DNA from: Kocuria marina
GTDB taxonomy: Bacteria; Actinomycetota; Actinomycetes; Actinomycetales; Micrococcaceae
Direction: 5' to 3'
DNA: 64,000 bases
Assembly (NCBI GenBank): GCA_014652975.1
Contig: BMZV01000005.1
Span: 1-64,000 of the forward strand
In this document: in pieces, positions 1 to 9,348 of the stretch
Position numbering within the stretch: the first letter of the stretch is position 1
Layout: every line of letters begins with the position of its first letter
Notes under the pieces: generated by a model
Told to the model about the DNA's origin: nothing
Database searches by the model: none
What the model saw: the letters and a program-made list of their open reading frames with translations, nothing else
Made by a program: the position numbers and the translations under genes

Positions 1-27
1 TGGGAGAGTAAGACACCGCCGGGATTA
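1..27 (+). rRNA. 5S ribosomal RNA, 3' end (partial)
   Basis: The first bases (TGGGAGAGTAAGACACCGCC and the following GGGA) match the conserved 3' helix of actinobacterial 5S rRNA, where GGGAGAGTA precedes the closing strand of helix I. Only the last part of the gene is inside the window. The exact 3' end is approximate. A hairpin terminator follows at once, as expected for the end of an rRNA operon. Confidence 0.8.
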
Positions 28-45
28 ACATGAAAGAAAGAAGTG

Positions 46-83
46 GTCGAGGCCGCACCCCCTTAGGGGCGCGGCCTCCCACC
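46..83 (+). terminator. Terminator of the rRNA operon
   Basis: Perfect stem GAGGCCGC (49-56) with GCGGCCTC (71-78); the loop itself can pair CCCC with GGGG, and outer bases GGT/ACC extend the stem. It is followed by ATTTAAC. It lies directly behind the 5S end, so an intrinsic terminator is the natural reading. Confidence 0.75.
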
Positions 84-106
84 ATTTAACACGCCGGAAC
101 GCTGTA

Positions 107-1327
107 GTGTCTGGGGCTATGGTCGTTGAAGCAGCTGTGAAGCCTCCGAACCGAGCGCGCGTCGTCGTGGTGGGCGGTGGCAATGGCGGGATCGCCCTGG
201 CCTCGCGCCTGAATCGCAAGGGCGAGAGCGACGTCGTGATCGTTGAGCCCCGCTCGGAGCATTTCTACCGCCCGCTCTTGTCCTACGTGGGAGCCGGCCT
301 GGCGACCCTGGGCGATGCACGGCGGGAGCAAAGCAAAGTCATGCCGGAGGGATCCACCTGGGTGCGCGACGTCGTGACACGGGTCCATCCCGAACTCTCC
401 ACGGTGACCCTGGGCAGCGGCGCGACGATCGGCTACGACCAGCTCGTGCTCGCCGCCGGCTCGCGTCCCGACTGGGACTTCATCCCGGGATCGGCTGAGG
501 CCGTCCTGTCCGAGAACGCGTCCACTAACTATCTGTTCGATCTCGCCCCGAAGACGTGGCGACTCGTGGACGGCGCCACCTCGGGGACCGCTGTGTTCAC
601 GATGCCCGACACCACGTGCCCGTGTGCGGGGGCCGCCCAGAAGATTCTCTACATGGCGTGCGATCTGTGGCGCAGCCGCGGTTTCCTGGACGACATGCGG
701 GTGGTCCTCACCGTCCCGGAAGACACGATCTTCGGCGTCCCCGTCGTGGACGATGAACTACAACGGGCGGTCGACGATTACGGGATCGAGCTACGCACGC
801 GTACCCGTGTCCGGTCGGTGGACTTGAGGACGAGCGCGATCACGATCGAATCCGACGGTGCCACGGAGGACATCTCGTACGACTTCCTGCACCTCACGCC
901 CCCGCACATCGCCCCGGACTGGGTGGTGGATTGCGGCCTTTCCACCGAGGGAGCGCGCGGGTTCGTGGACGTGGATCCCGGGACGCTGCGTCATCGTCAG
1001 TACGAGAACGTCTGGGCACTCGGGGACATCGCGGCCACCCCGGGCTCCAGTTCCGGTGGTGCGCTGCGGAAGCAGACACCGGTCGTCGCGCAGAACGTCC
1101 TGTCCGCGATGCGCGGGCAGCCCGCCACTGCCCGGTACTCCGGGTACACCGTGAGTCCGTTCACCGTCTCCCGCCGCACGCTGGTGCTGGCGGAGTTCAC
1201 CGCGGACGGCACCCCCAAGCCCAGCAGCAAGGTGTTCGACCCGCGGAAGGAACGCAGGTCCACGTTCCTCTTCGACCGCTGGGGCCTTCCTTGGATCTAC
1301 TGGCACCGCATCCTGCGGGGTAAGTGA
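107..1327 (+). CDS. Sulfide:quinone oxidoreductase-like FAD flavoprotein
   Basis: A 406-residue FAD/NAD(P)-disulfide-oxidoreductase-fold protein. The N-terminal dinucleotide site is GGGNGG (residues 23-28), and a second FAD segment is VWALGDIA near residue 304. The body fits the SQR family: CPCAGAAQKILYMACD (C171, C173) matches the redox-cysteine segment, and the C-terminus KERRSTF...WIYWHRILRG matches the family's membrane-associated end. SQRs oxidise sulfide at the membrane and pass electrons to quinone. The second redox cysteine, in the family motif GYTSCP, is absent: the sequence reads GYTVSP (residues 346-351, S350 in place of Cys). Sulfide oxidation by the usual trisulfide route is therefore doubtful. 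The start is GTG at 107; ATG at 119 is an alternative. Monocistronic behind the rRNA operon. Confidence 0.8.
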   Translation: MSGAMVVEAAVKPPNRARVVVVGGGNGGIALASRLNRKGESDVVIVEPRSEHFYRPLLSYVGAGLATLGDARREQSKVMPEGSTWVRDVVTRVHPELSTVTLGSGATIGYDQLVLAAGSRPDWDFIPGSAEAVLSENASTNYLFDLAPKTWRLVDGATSGTAVFTMPDTTCPCAGAAQKILYMACDLWRSRGFLDDMRVVLTVPEDTIFGVPVVDDELQRAVDDYGIELRTRTRVRSVDLRTSAITIESDGATEDISYDFLHLTPPHIAPDWVVDCGLSTEGARGFVDVDPGTLRHRQYENVWALGDIAATPGSSSGGALRKQTPVVAQNVLSAMRGQPATARYSGYTVSPFTVSRRTLVLAEFTADGTPKPSSKVFDPRKERRSTFLFDRWGLPWIYWHRILRGK

Positions 1328-1379
1328 CGCTTCGCGCTCCCCCGCCCGGAGCGACCCCGCACCGATCACCGACCCCGAG

Positions 1380-1619
1380 GTGGGATCCCATGCAGAAAAG
1401 ATCATCCCGCACGTGTGGTGCCAGGGCACCGCGGAGGAAGCAGTCGCGTTCTACCGGAACGCCCTGCCGGACTGCATGCTCGCCGGTTCGTCCCGGTATC
1501 CGTCGGAGGGGGTGCCCGATTTCCAGCAGACGTTCGCCGGCGAACTGCTCACCGCGGATCTGCGGATCGGGGACTACCACGTGGTCCTCATCAACGCGGG
1601 TAACGCATGCTGGAGATGA
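1380..1619 (+). pseudogene. Truncated PhnB-like VOC-family protein
   Basis: The reading frame encodes KIIPHVWCQGTAEEAVAFYR, then PDFQQTF, LTADLRIGDYHVVLINAG, the N-terminal half of the VOC (glyoxalase-fold) family often labelled 3-demethylubiquinone-9 3-methyltransferase or PhnB-like. Such proteins have about 150 residues, but this frame stops after 79, just past the conserved INAG, and no continuation is visible downstream. The putative GTG start at 1380 has no clear ribosome binding site. It reads as a gene remnant that lost its 3' half, and no function is claimed. Confidence 0.6.
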
Positions 1620-1716
1620 AAAAGCTGAGTATCGCGGGGCTGCGCGGGGACTGACTCCGAGGATCCCGCGCGTCTGCCTCTGGGGCGGCCCGCGCAGGTC
1701 GTTTCGGTCAGTTGCA

Positions 1717-1762
1717 CCGGGCAGGTGGCCGACGGCTGCATTCTCGGGGGCCACCTGCCCGG
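1717..1762 (-). terminator. Strong hairpin downstream of metB
   Basis: Perfect 14-bp inverted repeat CCGGGCAGGTGGCC (1717-1730) and its complement (1749-1762) with an 18-nt loop, 66 nt after the metB stop codon. There is no T-run, which is common for terminators in high-GC actinobacteria. It probably ends the metF-metE-metY-metB transcript or protects its 3' end. Confidence 0.55.
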
Positions 1763-1828
1763 GCCAAGATCGACGGTCCCCTGTCCCAGGTCGGGGTCGA
1801 CGCGTCCCTCTTCCGGGTCAGGACCGGT

Positions 1829-3019
1829 TCACCTGGCTGCGCCGAGCGCCCGGTCCAGGTCCGCCAGGTGATCCTCGATGTCCTCGATCCCCACGGACAG
1901 GCGCACCAGATCCTCGGGAACCTCGTACGGGGTGCCCACCCGGGAACCGTGGGTCATGCTATGGGGCACGCACGCGAGGGACTCTACACCCCCCAGGCTC
2001 ACCGAGAGGTTGTAGAGCTCAGTTTCGCGCACGAACGCGTGGGCGGCCTCGATGCCCCCGGCGGGCCGGAATGAGATGATGCCGCCGAATCCGCCGGTGA
2101 GGGTTTGTGCAGCCAGCTCGTGCTGCGGGTGTTCCTCGAGACCGGGGTAGTTGACCTCCAGGACGTCGGAGCGTGAGCGCAGGAAGCGGGCCACCTCCAG
2201 CGCATTCGAGCAGTGCCGTTCCATGCGCAGCGGGAGGGTCTTCAACCCCCGGGCCGCGAGGAACGAGTCGAACGGGCCGGCCACCGCGCCCCCGGCGAAC
2301 TGCTGGAACCCGATGAGCTCGGACAGCGGCTGACCCCGCCACTCGGTGTCACCCACGACCACGGCACCGCCGAGCACGTCCGAGTGCCCGCCGATGTACT
2401 TGGTCGTGGAATGCACGACCACGTGGGCGCCGAGCACGAGCGGGTTCTGCAGGGCGGGGGACGCGAAGGTGTTGTCCACGACGAGGAGGGCGTCGGCGTC
2501 GTCGGCCACCTGCGCCCACGCGGCGATGTCCGCGACGCGCAACAACGGGTTGGACGGCGTCTCGAGCCACAGGACCTTGGTGCGTCCGGGGAGGACGGTC
2601 TCCGCGGCGTCGGACGCGGAGGCGGACGGCACGAAGCCGTGCTCGATACCCCACTTGGACAGCACCTGGTCCACGAGGCGGAACGTGCCGCCGTAGACGT
2701 CCGAGGCGAGCACGATGTGATCCCCCGGGGCAAGGACCGCGCGCAACAAGGCGTCCTCCGCGGCCATGCCGGAGGCGAACGCGAAGGCCCGGGTGCCCTG
2801 CTCGAGGGAGGCGAGCTGTTCCTCGAAACCGTTGCGTGTGGGATTGGAACCGCGGCTGTATTCGTGGCCCCCGGTGCGGAACTGGTTCACGCCGTCCTGG
2901 ACGAACGTGGAGGTCTGGTAAATGGGCGGGACCACGGCGCCGGTGGTCGGGTCGGGCTGTTGGCCGTCGTGGATGGCGCGCGTGGCGAGTCCGGGCAGGC
3001 GGGTGTCGGTGCGGATCAT
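1829..3019 (-). CDS. metB: Cystathionine gamma-synthase/lyase (Cys/Met PLP family)
   Basis: A 396-residue PLP enzyme of the Cys/Met metabolism family. The Schiff-base lysine is K207 in [12 protein letters not shown]; other family motifs are YSRGSNPTR (residues 54-62), FASGMAA and LETPSNPL. Cystathionine gamma-synthase joins an acylated homoserine with cysteine to give cystathionine; the lyase runs the reverse sulfur route, and sequence alone does not separate the two well. The context of metF, metE and metY upstream on the same strand favours a methionine biosynthetic role. It follows metY with only 31 nt between them, so it is the last gene of the methionine operon. Length is normal. Confidence 0.88.
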   Translation of the reverse strand: MIRTDTRLPGLATRAIHDGQQPDPTTGAVVPPIYQTSTFVQDGVNQFRTGGHEYSRGSNPTRNGFEEQLASLEQGTRAFAFASGMAAEDALLRAVLAPGDHIVLASDVYGGTFRLVDQVLSKWGIEHGFVPSASASDAAETVLPGRTKVLWLETPSNPLLRVADIAAWAQVADDADALLVVDNTFASPALQNPLVLGAHVVVHSTTKYIGGHSDVLGGAVVVGDTEWRGQPLSELIGFQQFAGGAVAGPFDSFLAARGLKTLPLRMERHCSNALEVARFLRSRSDVLEVNYPGLEEHPQHELAAQTLTGGFGGIISFRPAGGIEAAHAFVRETELYNLSVSLGGVESLACVPHSMTHGSRVGTPYEVPEDLVRLSVGIEDIEDHLADLDRALGAAR

Positions 3020-3050
3020 GGGGTGGTCTCCTTCGGGGGGTGCGGGCAGC

Positions 3051-4358
3051 TCAGTGGGCCGCGGTGGTCGACGCCGAGCGGGGCTGCGGTGCGTGCGCCG
3101 GGGCGATGACCGACAGGGCTTGGAAGAGATCGGCCGTGAGATCGGCTTCGTCCTCGAGCCCCACGCTCACGCGCAGGGTCCGCTCGGTGATCCCGCTCGC
3201 GCGGAACTGCTCGGGCGTGAGGCGGCAGTGGGTCATGCTCGCGGGGTGCGCCACGAGGGTACGGACGTCACCGATGTTGGCCGCGAGTTTGATCAGACGC
3301 AGCGAGTTCACGGCATGCTCGACCTGTTCCGGGGTTCCCTTGAGGTCGATCGAGAACACGCCGCCCACCCCGCGGTAGCCTCCGGTCTCCCGCAGCTGTT
3401 GCTGTCGCGGATCCCCGAAGCGGGGGTGGTGGACACGCTCCACCGCGGGATGCTCGGCCAGGGTGAGGGCGAGTCGCTCCGCCGTGGCGGACTGGCGTTC
3501 CACGCGCACACCCAGGGTCGTGATGCCCTGCAGGATCTCGTGGGCCGTGGTCGCGCCCATGCACGGGCCCAGGTCGTTGAGGTACTTGCACCGGGCCACA
3601 CCCAGCAGCGCACGCCGGGCACCGAAGACCTCCACGGGGGAACGGTCCCCCCAGCGGTGGTGCTTGCGGGTCAGCCACGGCCACCGTTCGGGGTCCTCGG
3701 TGGGGTCGAAGGACCCGGTGTCCACGAGCACACCGCCCAGGGGCCCGCCGTGTCCCGAGAGGTACTTGGTGGCCGAGTGCACCACGAGGTCCGCACCGTG
3801 GCGCCCGGGAGTGTAGAGGTGCGGCGTGGCCACGGTGTTGTCCACGATCACGACCACACCGTTGCGGTGCGCGATCTCCGCGATCGCCTCGAGTTCGGGC
3901 AGTTCCGTGAGCGGATTGGCCACGGATTCGAGGAAGAACACGCGCGTGCCGGGGCGCAGGGCATCCTCCCACTGCTGCGGTTCGCGGGGATCCGCGAACG
4001 TGACCTCCAGGCCCGTGTCCGCGAGGGTGTCCGTGAGCAGGTCCACCGTCCCGCCGTAGATCCGCGAGGAGACGACGACGTGCGCGTCCTTCGCGGGCCC
4101 GGTCAACGTGAGCAAAGCGAGGCTCACCGCGGCTTGTCCCGACGACGTCGCGACCGCGCATTCCCCTCCCTCCAGCCGCGCGACCTCGGCCTCGAGCGCC
4201 GCGACGTTCGGATTACCCGTGCGGGCGTACGTGAAACCGCTCGCGCGCTGGGCGAAGACCTCACGGGCGTCGGCCAGGGTCTCGAACGCGTACGCGGCAC
4301 TGTGGTGGATGGGCCGGACGATGGGTGTGCCCAGCGGTGCGGGGGTGGCTGCGGTCAT
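3051..4358 (-). CDS. metY: O-acetylhomoserine sulfhydrylase
   Basis: A 435-residue PLP enzyme, longer than the CGS relatives, as is typical for O-acetylhomoserine aminocarboxypropyltransferase (direct sulfhydrylation of O-acetylhomoserine to homocysteine). The PLP lysine is K198 in [13 protein letters not shown]; further motifs are [10 protein letters not shown] and LESVANP. The chosen start (MTAATPAP) has a purine-rich GGAAGGAAGA upstream; an in-frame start eight codons earlier is possible. Together with metB it gives the cell both direct sulfhydrylation and transsulfuration, as in Corynebacterium. A 14-bp hairpin lies between metE and this gene. Confidence 0.9.
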   Translation of the reverse strand: MTAATPAPLGTPIVRPIHHSAAYAFETLADAREVFAQRASGFTYARTGNPNVAALEAEVARLEGGECAVATSSGQAAVSLALLTLTGPAKDAHVVVSSRIYGGTVDLLTDTLADTGLEVTFADPREPQQWEDALRPGTRVFFLESVANPLTELPELEAIAEIAHRNGVVVIVDNTVATPHLYTPGRHGADLVVHSATKYLSGHGGPLGGVLVDTGSFDPTEDPERWPWLTRKHHRWGDRSPVEVFGARRALLGVARCKYLNDLGPCMGATTAHEILQGITTLGVRVERQSATAERLALTLAEHPAVERVHHPRFGDPRQQQLRETGGYRGVGGVFSIDLKGTPEQVEHAVNSLRLIKLAANIGDVRTLVAHPASMTHCRLTPEQFRASGITERTLRVSVGLEDEADLTADLFQALSVIAPAHAPQPRSASTTAAH

Positions 4359-4379
4359 GGTCTTCTTCCTTCCTCGGCG

Positions 4380-4413
4380 CACCCGGTGGCCGCGCGGCGG
4401 CGGCCACCGGGTG
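4380..4413 (-). other. Intercistronic stem between metE and metY
   Basis: Perfect 14-bp stem (CACCCGGTGGCCGC at 4380-4393 pairing with 4400-4413) and a 6-nt loop, 20 nt downstream of the metE stop and 22 nt before the metY start. No T-run follows. It could be a partial terminator, or a stabilising structure that sets metE above metY/metB expression. Confidence 0.5.
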
Positions 4414-4432
4414 GACGTTCCCTACGGGTGAA

Positions 4433-6922
4433 TCAGCGCTGCGCCGGAGTATCCGCGGCAGGGGTCGACGACGCGGCGACAGTGACGCTCCCGGACACGG
4501 TCGTCGCGTCGTTCGGGTCCACGTTCGCCGGTGCACCTGCGGGCGCGCCGGCCGTCCGAGCGGCGTCGTCGGCGGAGAGTTCCGCGCGCACGGTGACCGC
4601 CGCGGCGACCAGCCGGTCCAGTGCGGCCTCGGTCTCGGGCCAGCCGCGGGTCTTCAACCCGCAGTCGGGGTTAACCCACACGCGCTCGGCGCCGATCTCG
4701 TGCGCCGCGTGGCGGATGCGCCCCGCGACCTCCTCGAACGTGGGGACCCGGGGCGAGTGGATGTCCCACACGCCGGGACCCACGTCCCGAGGGAAGTCGG
4801 ATGCCGCGAGCCCGGTCACGATGCCCGAACCGGAGCGGGACGCCTCGAGCGTGGTGACGTCCGCGTCCAGGGCGTCGATCGCGTCCAGGACGGTCTCGAA
4901 CTCCGAATAGCACAGGTGGGTGTGGATCTGGGTGTCCGCGGCCGCCCCGCCCGTGGCCAGGCGGAACGCCCCCACGGACCACTCGAGGTACGCCGGGCGC
5001 TCGGCCGCCCGCAGGGGCAGCAGCTCGCGCAGCGCGGGCTCGTCCACCTGGATCACGGGCGTTCCCGCGCGCTCGAGATCCGCGATCTCGTCCCGCAGGG
5101 CGAGTGCGACCTGGTCGGCGACCTCGGCGGCCGGAGCGTCGTCGCGCACGAAGGACCACGCGAGGATCGTGACCGGCCCGGTCAACATGCCCTTGACGGG
5201 GCGCTCGGTCAGGGACGCGGCGTACGAGGTCCAGTCCACCGTGATCGGCGCGGGGCGCGAGACGTCCCCGAACAGGATCGACGGGCGCGTGCAGCGCGAT
5301 CCGTAGGACTGCACCCAGCCGTGCTGCGTGGTCACGAAACCGTCCAGGCCCTCCGCGAAGTACTGCACCATGTCGTTGCGCTCGGGTTCGCCGTGCACCA
5401 GGACGTCGAGCCCCAGTTCCTCCTGGACGCGCACCGTGTGGGCGATCTCCGCGCGGATCGCGTCCGTGTACTCGGCCTCCGTGATCCGCCCCGCGCGGTG
5501 GTCCGCCCGGGTCTTGCGGATCTGCGGCGTCTGCGGGAAGGATCCGATGGTCGTGGTGGGCAGCACGGGCAAGCGCAGACGTTCGCGCTGGGCAGCGCGG
5601 CGCTGTTCGGCGTCCGCGCGCTGGCGGTCCGCGTCCTGCACCGCGGCGGTGCGCTCGCGGATCTCGGCCTTGTGAGTTGCCGGGTGCTCGGCGCGGGCCG
5701 CGCGGATCGTGGCGTCCTCGTCCAGGGTGTCCCGGATGGCATCCCAGCCGTGCTCGACGCCGCGCGCGAGCCCGACCACCTCGGTCACCTTCTGGTCCGC
5801 GAACGCGACCCAGCTGGTGACGTCCGGATCCAGTGCGGTCTCGCGGGCGACGTCGTGCGGGACGTGCAGCAGCGGCGTCGCGGTGCCCACGGCCACCGGC
5901 CCGCGGGCCGCGGCGCGCAGCCGGTCCAGGGTCTCGACGGCGCGCGCGAGGTCGGTGCGCCACACGGTGCGTCCGCCCACGACGCCGCCCACGACGGGGC
6001 GTTCGCCCCATGCCTCGAGTGCCTTCTTGCCGGGGACGTCCCCGCGGTCGAGGTCGATGGCCAGGGCGTCGACGTTCGTGTGGGCCAGGGCGAGCTGGGC
6101 GTCCTCGCCGGCATCGCCGTAGCCCACGGTCACGAGGATCGCGGGGCGCTGTTGCTCGTTCGAAAGTTGGGTGTAGGCGCTCTCGAGGGCGGCCACGAGT
6201 TCGGTGCGTTCCACGCTCCACCCGTCCGCGGCGAGGGCCGGCTCGTCGAGTTGCACCCATTCGACGCCGGCCTCAGCCAGGGCTCGCAGGATCGCGGCGT
6301 ATTCGGCCACGACGTCGTCGAGGCGCTGCAGGGGGTGACTTGCGACGGCATCGGTGGTCTCGGGGCGTGAGAGCAAGAGCAGGCTCACGGGGCCCACGAG
6401 GACCGGGCGGGTGGTGATCCCGGTGGTCCCGAGGGTGGTCCGGTAGCGGGACACGAGACTCTCGGGGTTCGCACGCAACGGGGTGTCCGGGCCGATCTCG
6501 GGTACGTAGTAGTGGTAGTTGGTGTCGAACCACTTGGTCATCTCGAGCGGCTCCAACCGATCGGTGCCGCGGGACAACGCCGTGATCAGCTCGATCCCGC
6601 GGGGCGTGTCCGGGGCGGCGGGCTCGTAGCCGTCCGCGATGAACCGCGCGGGAACCGCGCCCAGCGCCAGGGACGTGTCCAGGACGTGGTCCACCGCGAA
6701 CCCCTCGGACGGCACAGCGTGATCCGCGGTGAGGCCGAGTTCGGACAATCGCGTGGCGGTGCGCTCACGCAACCGGGCGAGGGTGTCCAGCACGGTGGTG
6801 GCGGGGTGCTGTTGCGGGTCCTTCCAATAGGACTCGAGTGCGCGCTTGAGCTCGCGGTCGGGGCCGATGCGGGGGTAGCCCAGGATCGTGGCGGCGGGGA
6901 ACGGGACGGGCTGGGTGCTCAT
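4433..6922 (-). CDS. metE: Cobalamin-independent methionine synthase
   Basis: 5-methyltetrahydropteroyltriglutamate-homocysteine methyltransferase, which transfers the methyl group directly from methyl-THF to homocysteine without B12. The zinc ligands are visible in [10 protein letters not shown] (His, Cys) and [11 protein letters not shown] (Cys) in the C-terminal domain; the N-terminal domain begins with [16 protein letters not shown]. The start MSTQPVPF is chosen because GAGGAG lies just upstream and homology begins there. It has 829 residues against about 755 for E. coli MetE; some 45 of the extra residues form an Ala/Pro/Thr-rich tail after the last conserved block. It lies 197 nt downstream of metF and shares its riboswitch if co-transcribed. 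Methyl-THF made by MetF is its substrate. Confidence 0.95.
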   Translation of the reverse strand: MSTQPVPFPAATILGYPRIGPDRELKRALESYWKDPQQHPATTVLDTLARLRERTATRLSELGLTADHAVPSEGFAVDHVLDTSLALGAVPARFIADGYEPAAPDTPRGIELITALSRGTDRLEPLEMTKWFDTNYHYYVPEIGPDTPLRANPESLVSRYRTTLGTTGITTRPVLVGPVSLLLLSRPETTDAVASHPLQRLDDVVAEYAAILRALAEAGVEWVQLDEPALAADGWSVERTELVAALESAYTQLSNEQQRPAILVTVGYGDAGEDAQLALAHTNVDALAIDLDRGDVPGKKALEAWGERPVVGGVVGGRTVWRTDLARAVETLDRLRAAARGPVAVGTATPLLHVPHDVARETALDPDVTSWVAFADQKVTEVVGLARGVEHGWDAIRDTLDEDATIRAARAEHPATHKAEIRERTAAVQDADRQRADAEQRRAAQRERLRLPVLPTTTIGSFPQTPQIRKTRADHRAGRITEAEYTDAIRAEIAHTVRVQEELGLDVLVHGEPERNDMVQYFAEGLDGFVTTQHGWVQSYGSRCTRPSILFGDVSRPAPITVDWTSYAASLTERPVKGMLTGPVTILAWSFVRDDAPAAEVADQVALALRDEIADLERAGTPVIQVDEPALRELLPLRAAERPAYLEWSVGAFRLATGGAAADTQIHTHLCYSEFETVLDAIDALDADVTTLEASRSGSGIVTGLAASDFPRDVGPGVWDIHSPRVPTFEEVAGRIRHAAHEIGAERVWVNPDCGLKTRGWPETEAALDRLVAAAVTVRAELSADDAARTAGAPAGAPANVDPNDATTVSGSVTVAASSTPAADTPAQR

Positions 6923-7119
6923 GGGAACTCCTCGGAGCTGGTGTGGGGTATGGCGGTTAGGGGGTGTGATGAGCCGCGGCAACGGGTGTGCTCCGGCGCG
7001 GCGGGGTAAGGGGAACGTCAGCGTGGGTGGTGCCGCTACGAACGATTTTCGGCCTGCCCGGATGTGGCGGTCGAAGCCAACACGATCGGTTCACGGGTCG
7101 GTCGGGGCTGGTGCGGCGG

Positions 7120-8109
7120 TCAGGCCGCGGGGCTGCGGCCTCGGTATTCGCGTGCGGCATCCCGGACCCGCAGGTGCTCCAGGATGGTCAGCGCCGCCTC
7201 GGGGCGGTTGAACGTGTACAGGTGGAAACCGGCGCAGCCCAGATCCATGAGGTCGTCGATCAGGGACAGGGTGGCCGCGACCCCTCGGTGGCGCAGTTTC
7301 TCAGGAGTGTCGGCGCGCAGGAACCGGGTGAGGCGTTCCGGGACCCGGACCCCGGTGATCTCGGTCATGCGCTGCAACCGTTGCGGGTTGCTCAGCGGCA
7401 TGAGCCCGGCGACCACGGGGATGTGGATGCCCTCCGAGCGCGCGCGTTCCAGGAACGTGGCGTAGTCCTCGGGTTCGTAGAGCACCTGCGTGATCGCGTA
7501 GTCCGCACCGGCCTCCTGCTTGTCCCACAGGGACGCGAGATCCGCCTCGAAGTCGCGGCCTCGCGCGGGGGACGGGTAGCACGCCACCGACACGGACAGC
7601 GGTCGCTGACCCGGGCGGAACCCGGTGCCGAAGCGACGTCGTTCGACGTCCCGGATCAGCTCCACCAGTTGGGAGGCCCGGCCCAGGCCACCCGCGGGGG
7701 TCCGCCATTCCCCGGTACCCAGGGGCGGGTCGCCGCGCAGCGCGAGGAGGTCGCGAACGCCGTCGTCCAGCAACTGGTCCACGGCGCGCTCGAGACCCGC
7801 GCGGTCCGTGCCACCGCACGTGAAGTGCGCCATGACCGGGGTCTTGGTCGTGCGGCGCAGGTGGCGCAGCGCCTCGCGGGAGACGCCGTGATGGCCGGCG
7901 TGACCGTGGGTGACGGAGAAGAAATCCGGCCCGGCCTGGGCCATGGCGTCGATGTTGCGCCACACAGTGTCCGGGTCCGCGGTGGGCCGCGGCGGGAACA
8001 CTTCGAACGAGACGAGCGTGGAGCGGCGCGGGCGCCGGACCAGCCAGGACGTCCCCGTGGGCGGGCCAGTCACGGGCGCGGGTTCTGACGCTGCGAGGGG
8101 TGCGGGCAT
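7120..8109 (-). CDS. metF: Methylenetetrahydrofolate reductase
   Basis: A 329-residue FAD enzyme reducing 5,10-methylene-THF to 5-methyl-THF, the methyl donor for MetE. Family features: LVSFEVFPPRP near residue 32 with the catalytic Glu, DFFSVTHGHAG, and AHFTCGG followed by LALRGDPP in the TIM barrel. The start at 8109 is fixed by GGAGGA eight bases upstream; that same GGAGGA is the 3' arm of a terminator hairpin. It is first gene of the minus-strand methionine block, under a SAM-IV riboswitch. Confidence 0.93.
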   Translation of the reverse strand: MPAPLAASEPAPVTGPPTGTSWLVRRPRRSTLVSFEVFPPRPTADPDTVWRNIDAMAQAGPDFFSVTHGHAGHHGVSREALRHLRRTTKTPVMAHFTCGGTDRAGLERAVDQLLDDGVRDLLALRGDPPLGTGEWRTPAGGLGRASQLVELIRDVERRRFGTGFRPGQRPLSVSVACYPSPARGRDFEADLASLWDKQEAGADYAITQVLYEPEDYATFLERARSEGIHIPVVAGLMPLSNPQRLQRMTEITGVRVPERLTRFLRADTPEKLRHRGVAATLSLIDDLMDLGCAGFHLYTFNRPEAALTILEHLRVRDAAREYRGRSPAA

Positions 8110-8111
8110 AT

Positions 8112-8143
8112 AAAAAATCCTCCGGCCTTAGGACGCCGGAGGA
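8112..8143 (-). terminator. Riboswitch expression platform: terminator overlapping the metF RBS
   Basis: On the minus strand TCCTCCGGC and GCCGGAGGA form a perfect 9-bp stem (8143-8135 with 8126-8118, 8-nt loop), followed by a run of six T (8117-8112): a canonical intrinsic terminator. The GGAGGA of its 3' arm is also the Shine-Dalgarno sequence, with 8 nt between it and the metF ATG. When the hairpin forms, transcription should stop and any read-through RNA should have its ribosome site masked. Confidence 0.85.
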
Positions 8144-8156
8144 CGAGCTCCGAGCG

Positions 8157-8272
8157 CCGTACTTGCCGACCACGCGGTTGCGCGGCGGCCGGATCCTCAT
8201 CTGGGGCACCCCACTACAGCTGGAGGGTTGCCGCCCGGCTAGCCAGAGCTTCGCACCGGGACTCATGATCCT
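8157..8272 (-). promoter_or_regulatory. SAM-IV riboswitch aptamer (metF leader)
   Basis: On the minus strand the leader shows the SAM-I/SAM-IV core: CATGAGT near the 5' end, GGGCGGCAACCCTCC, GTGGGGTGCCCCAGATGAGG, closing of P1 by GGATC (8272-8267 region) with GATCC, then a short hairpin and GGCAAGTACGGC at the 3' side, the extra element that sets SAM-IV apart from SAM-I. SAM-IV is known mainly from actinobacteria, upstream of methionine and sulfur genes. SAM binding should favour the terminator directly before metF and so turn the operon off. Boundaries are approximate. Confidence 0.88.
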
Positions 8273-8459
8273 TTGTTACGAGTAAGCGTAGCACAGCCCC
8301 GTGACGAGGCCCACGAACGATGACGGAACCGCCGGCCTCCCGCCGCGCTCGTCTTCCCAAGCGGGCGGAATGGACCGCACGGGGGCACCTGGGCCCTGCC
8401 GTGGTCATCCTGCCCCACGACGTGCAGGACATGAAGATGCCCGAGTTGGGACCCGAGAA

Positions 8460-9230
8460 CTGGCTCTTGCGCTCGATAGCCGTCGCGCCGTCGACCGCGG
8501 AAGCCTCGGAGCAGGACAGTGTGACGCCGTCGCCCTCCGTCACCGCCACGCCCACCGCGAGCGAGGCGGCGGTGACGGCCGGGGCACTCACCCAGACGTT
8601 CACGACCCCGGGCGGGACCACGAGTTTCCGATACCCGACGAACTGGACCGTGGCTCCCTCCGCGACCTCCATCCCGAGTACGGTACGAGGGACGTCCGGG
8701 ATGCCCGCCACGAGAAGGTCCTGATGCTGTCGCTGCGGCCCGACGCCGGCATCGCGAGCCCCGCGATCCCCCCGCACGAGACCACGCTGGGGACTTTCCC
8801 CGGGGCGCGCGATGCACATGGCACTCCGTTGCGGATCGCCGCCGGCCCGTTCCCGGGGCAGGCCCCGGGTGTGAACATGGCGGTCGTCTACGGCATCACG
8901 CCCGCCGCGGAGGCTGGGGACACCTTCGGGTTCGTCCCGCGGGGTGACGGCACCACGGTCTCGTTCGAGGGCACGCACGAGGGCGGCCGCAACGATGCCG
9001 TGGACATGGACGCGGAGACCCGGGAGTTCCTGTCCGGGGGCCGGTTCCGGCAGGAGATCCTCCCGGTCGTGCAGTCGTTCACCATGGCGCCGGCCGCGGG
9101 CGGGTCCGCGTCCTCGCAGGCACCCGCTCCGACGACGACGCCGTCCCCCTTGCGCAGCGCGACCGCCAACCCCGGTCGTCACGAACCCTGGGACCTGCCG
9201 GGAGCGACGTCGTCCACGCAGGAACCCTGA
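8460..9230 (+). pseudogene. Frameshifted secreted-protein gene, function unknown
   Basis: Protein-like sequence runs in one frame up to about 8690 (a Ser/Thr/Pro linker, then TQTFTTPGGTTSFRYPTNW) and then continues in another frame (EKVLMLSLRPDAG..., DTFGFVPRGDGTTVSFEG, QEILPVVQSFTMAP) to the stop at 9230. The junction falls near SATSIP / EYGTRDV, so a one-base indel at about 8670-8700 is likely. The first part resembles the exported region of a lipoprotein, but no signal peptide survives upstream, where the riboswitch leader and metF promoter lie. I do not recognise the family. Confidence 0.5.
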
Positions 9231-9295
9231 GTTCGGGCCGCCGTGCATCCGGCGGCTCGCCGGTCGCGTGACGAAAGCGCGGCGAAAAGCAGGGA

Positions 9296-9325
9296 CGCCC
9301 ACCCGGTCAACCGACCGGTTGGGCG
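9296..9325. terminator. Hairpin between convergent genes
   Basis: CGCCCACCCGGT (9296-9307) and ACCGGTTGGGCG (9314-9325) pair with one mismatch over a 6-nt loop, in the gap between the convergent pseudogene (plus) and the nuclease gene (minus). A probable bidirectional terminator. Confidence 0.5.
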
Positions 9326-9348
9326 CGCCTTGGCGTGTCATCAGCGAC

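Noticed and set aside
2213..4910. Long plus-strand open frames opposite metB, metY and metE
   Set aside because: They are antisense shadows of GC-rich genes, with Arg/Gly-rich translations and no motifs; the minus-strand frames have full family homology.
4325..6370. A 681-codon plus-strand frame opposite metE
   Set aside because: Lies wholly within metE antisense, low-complexity His/Arg/Gly composition and no ribosome site.
6923..7119. Second riboswitch ahead of metE
   Set aside because: I looked for the SAM core (GGCAACC, GGTGCC) on the minus strand and did not find it; metE is better explained as read-through from metF.
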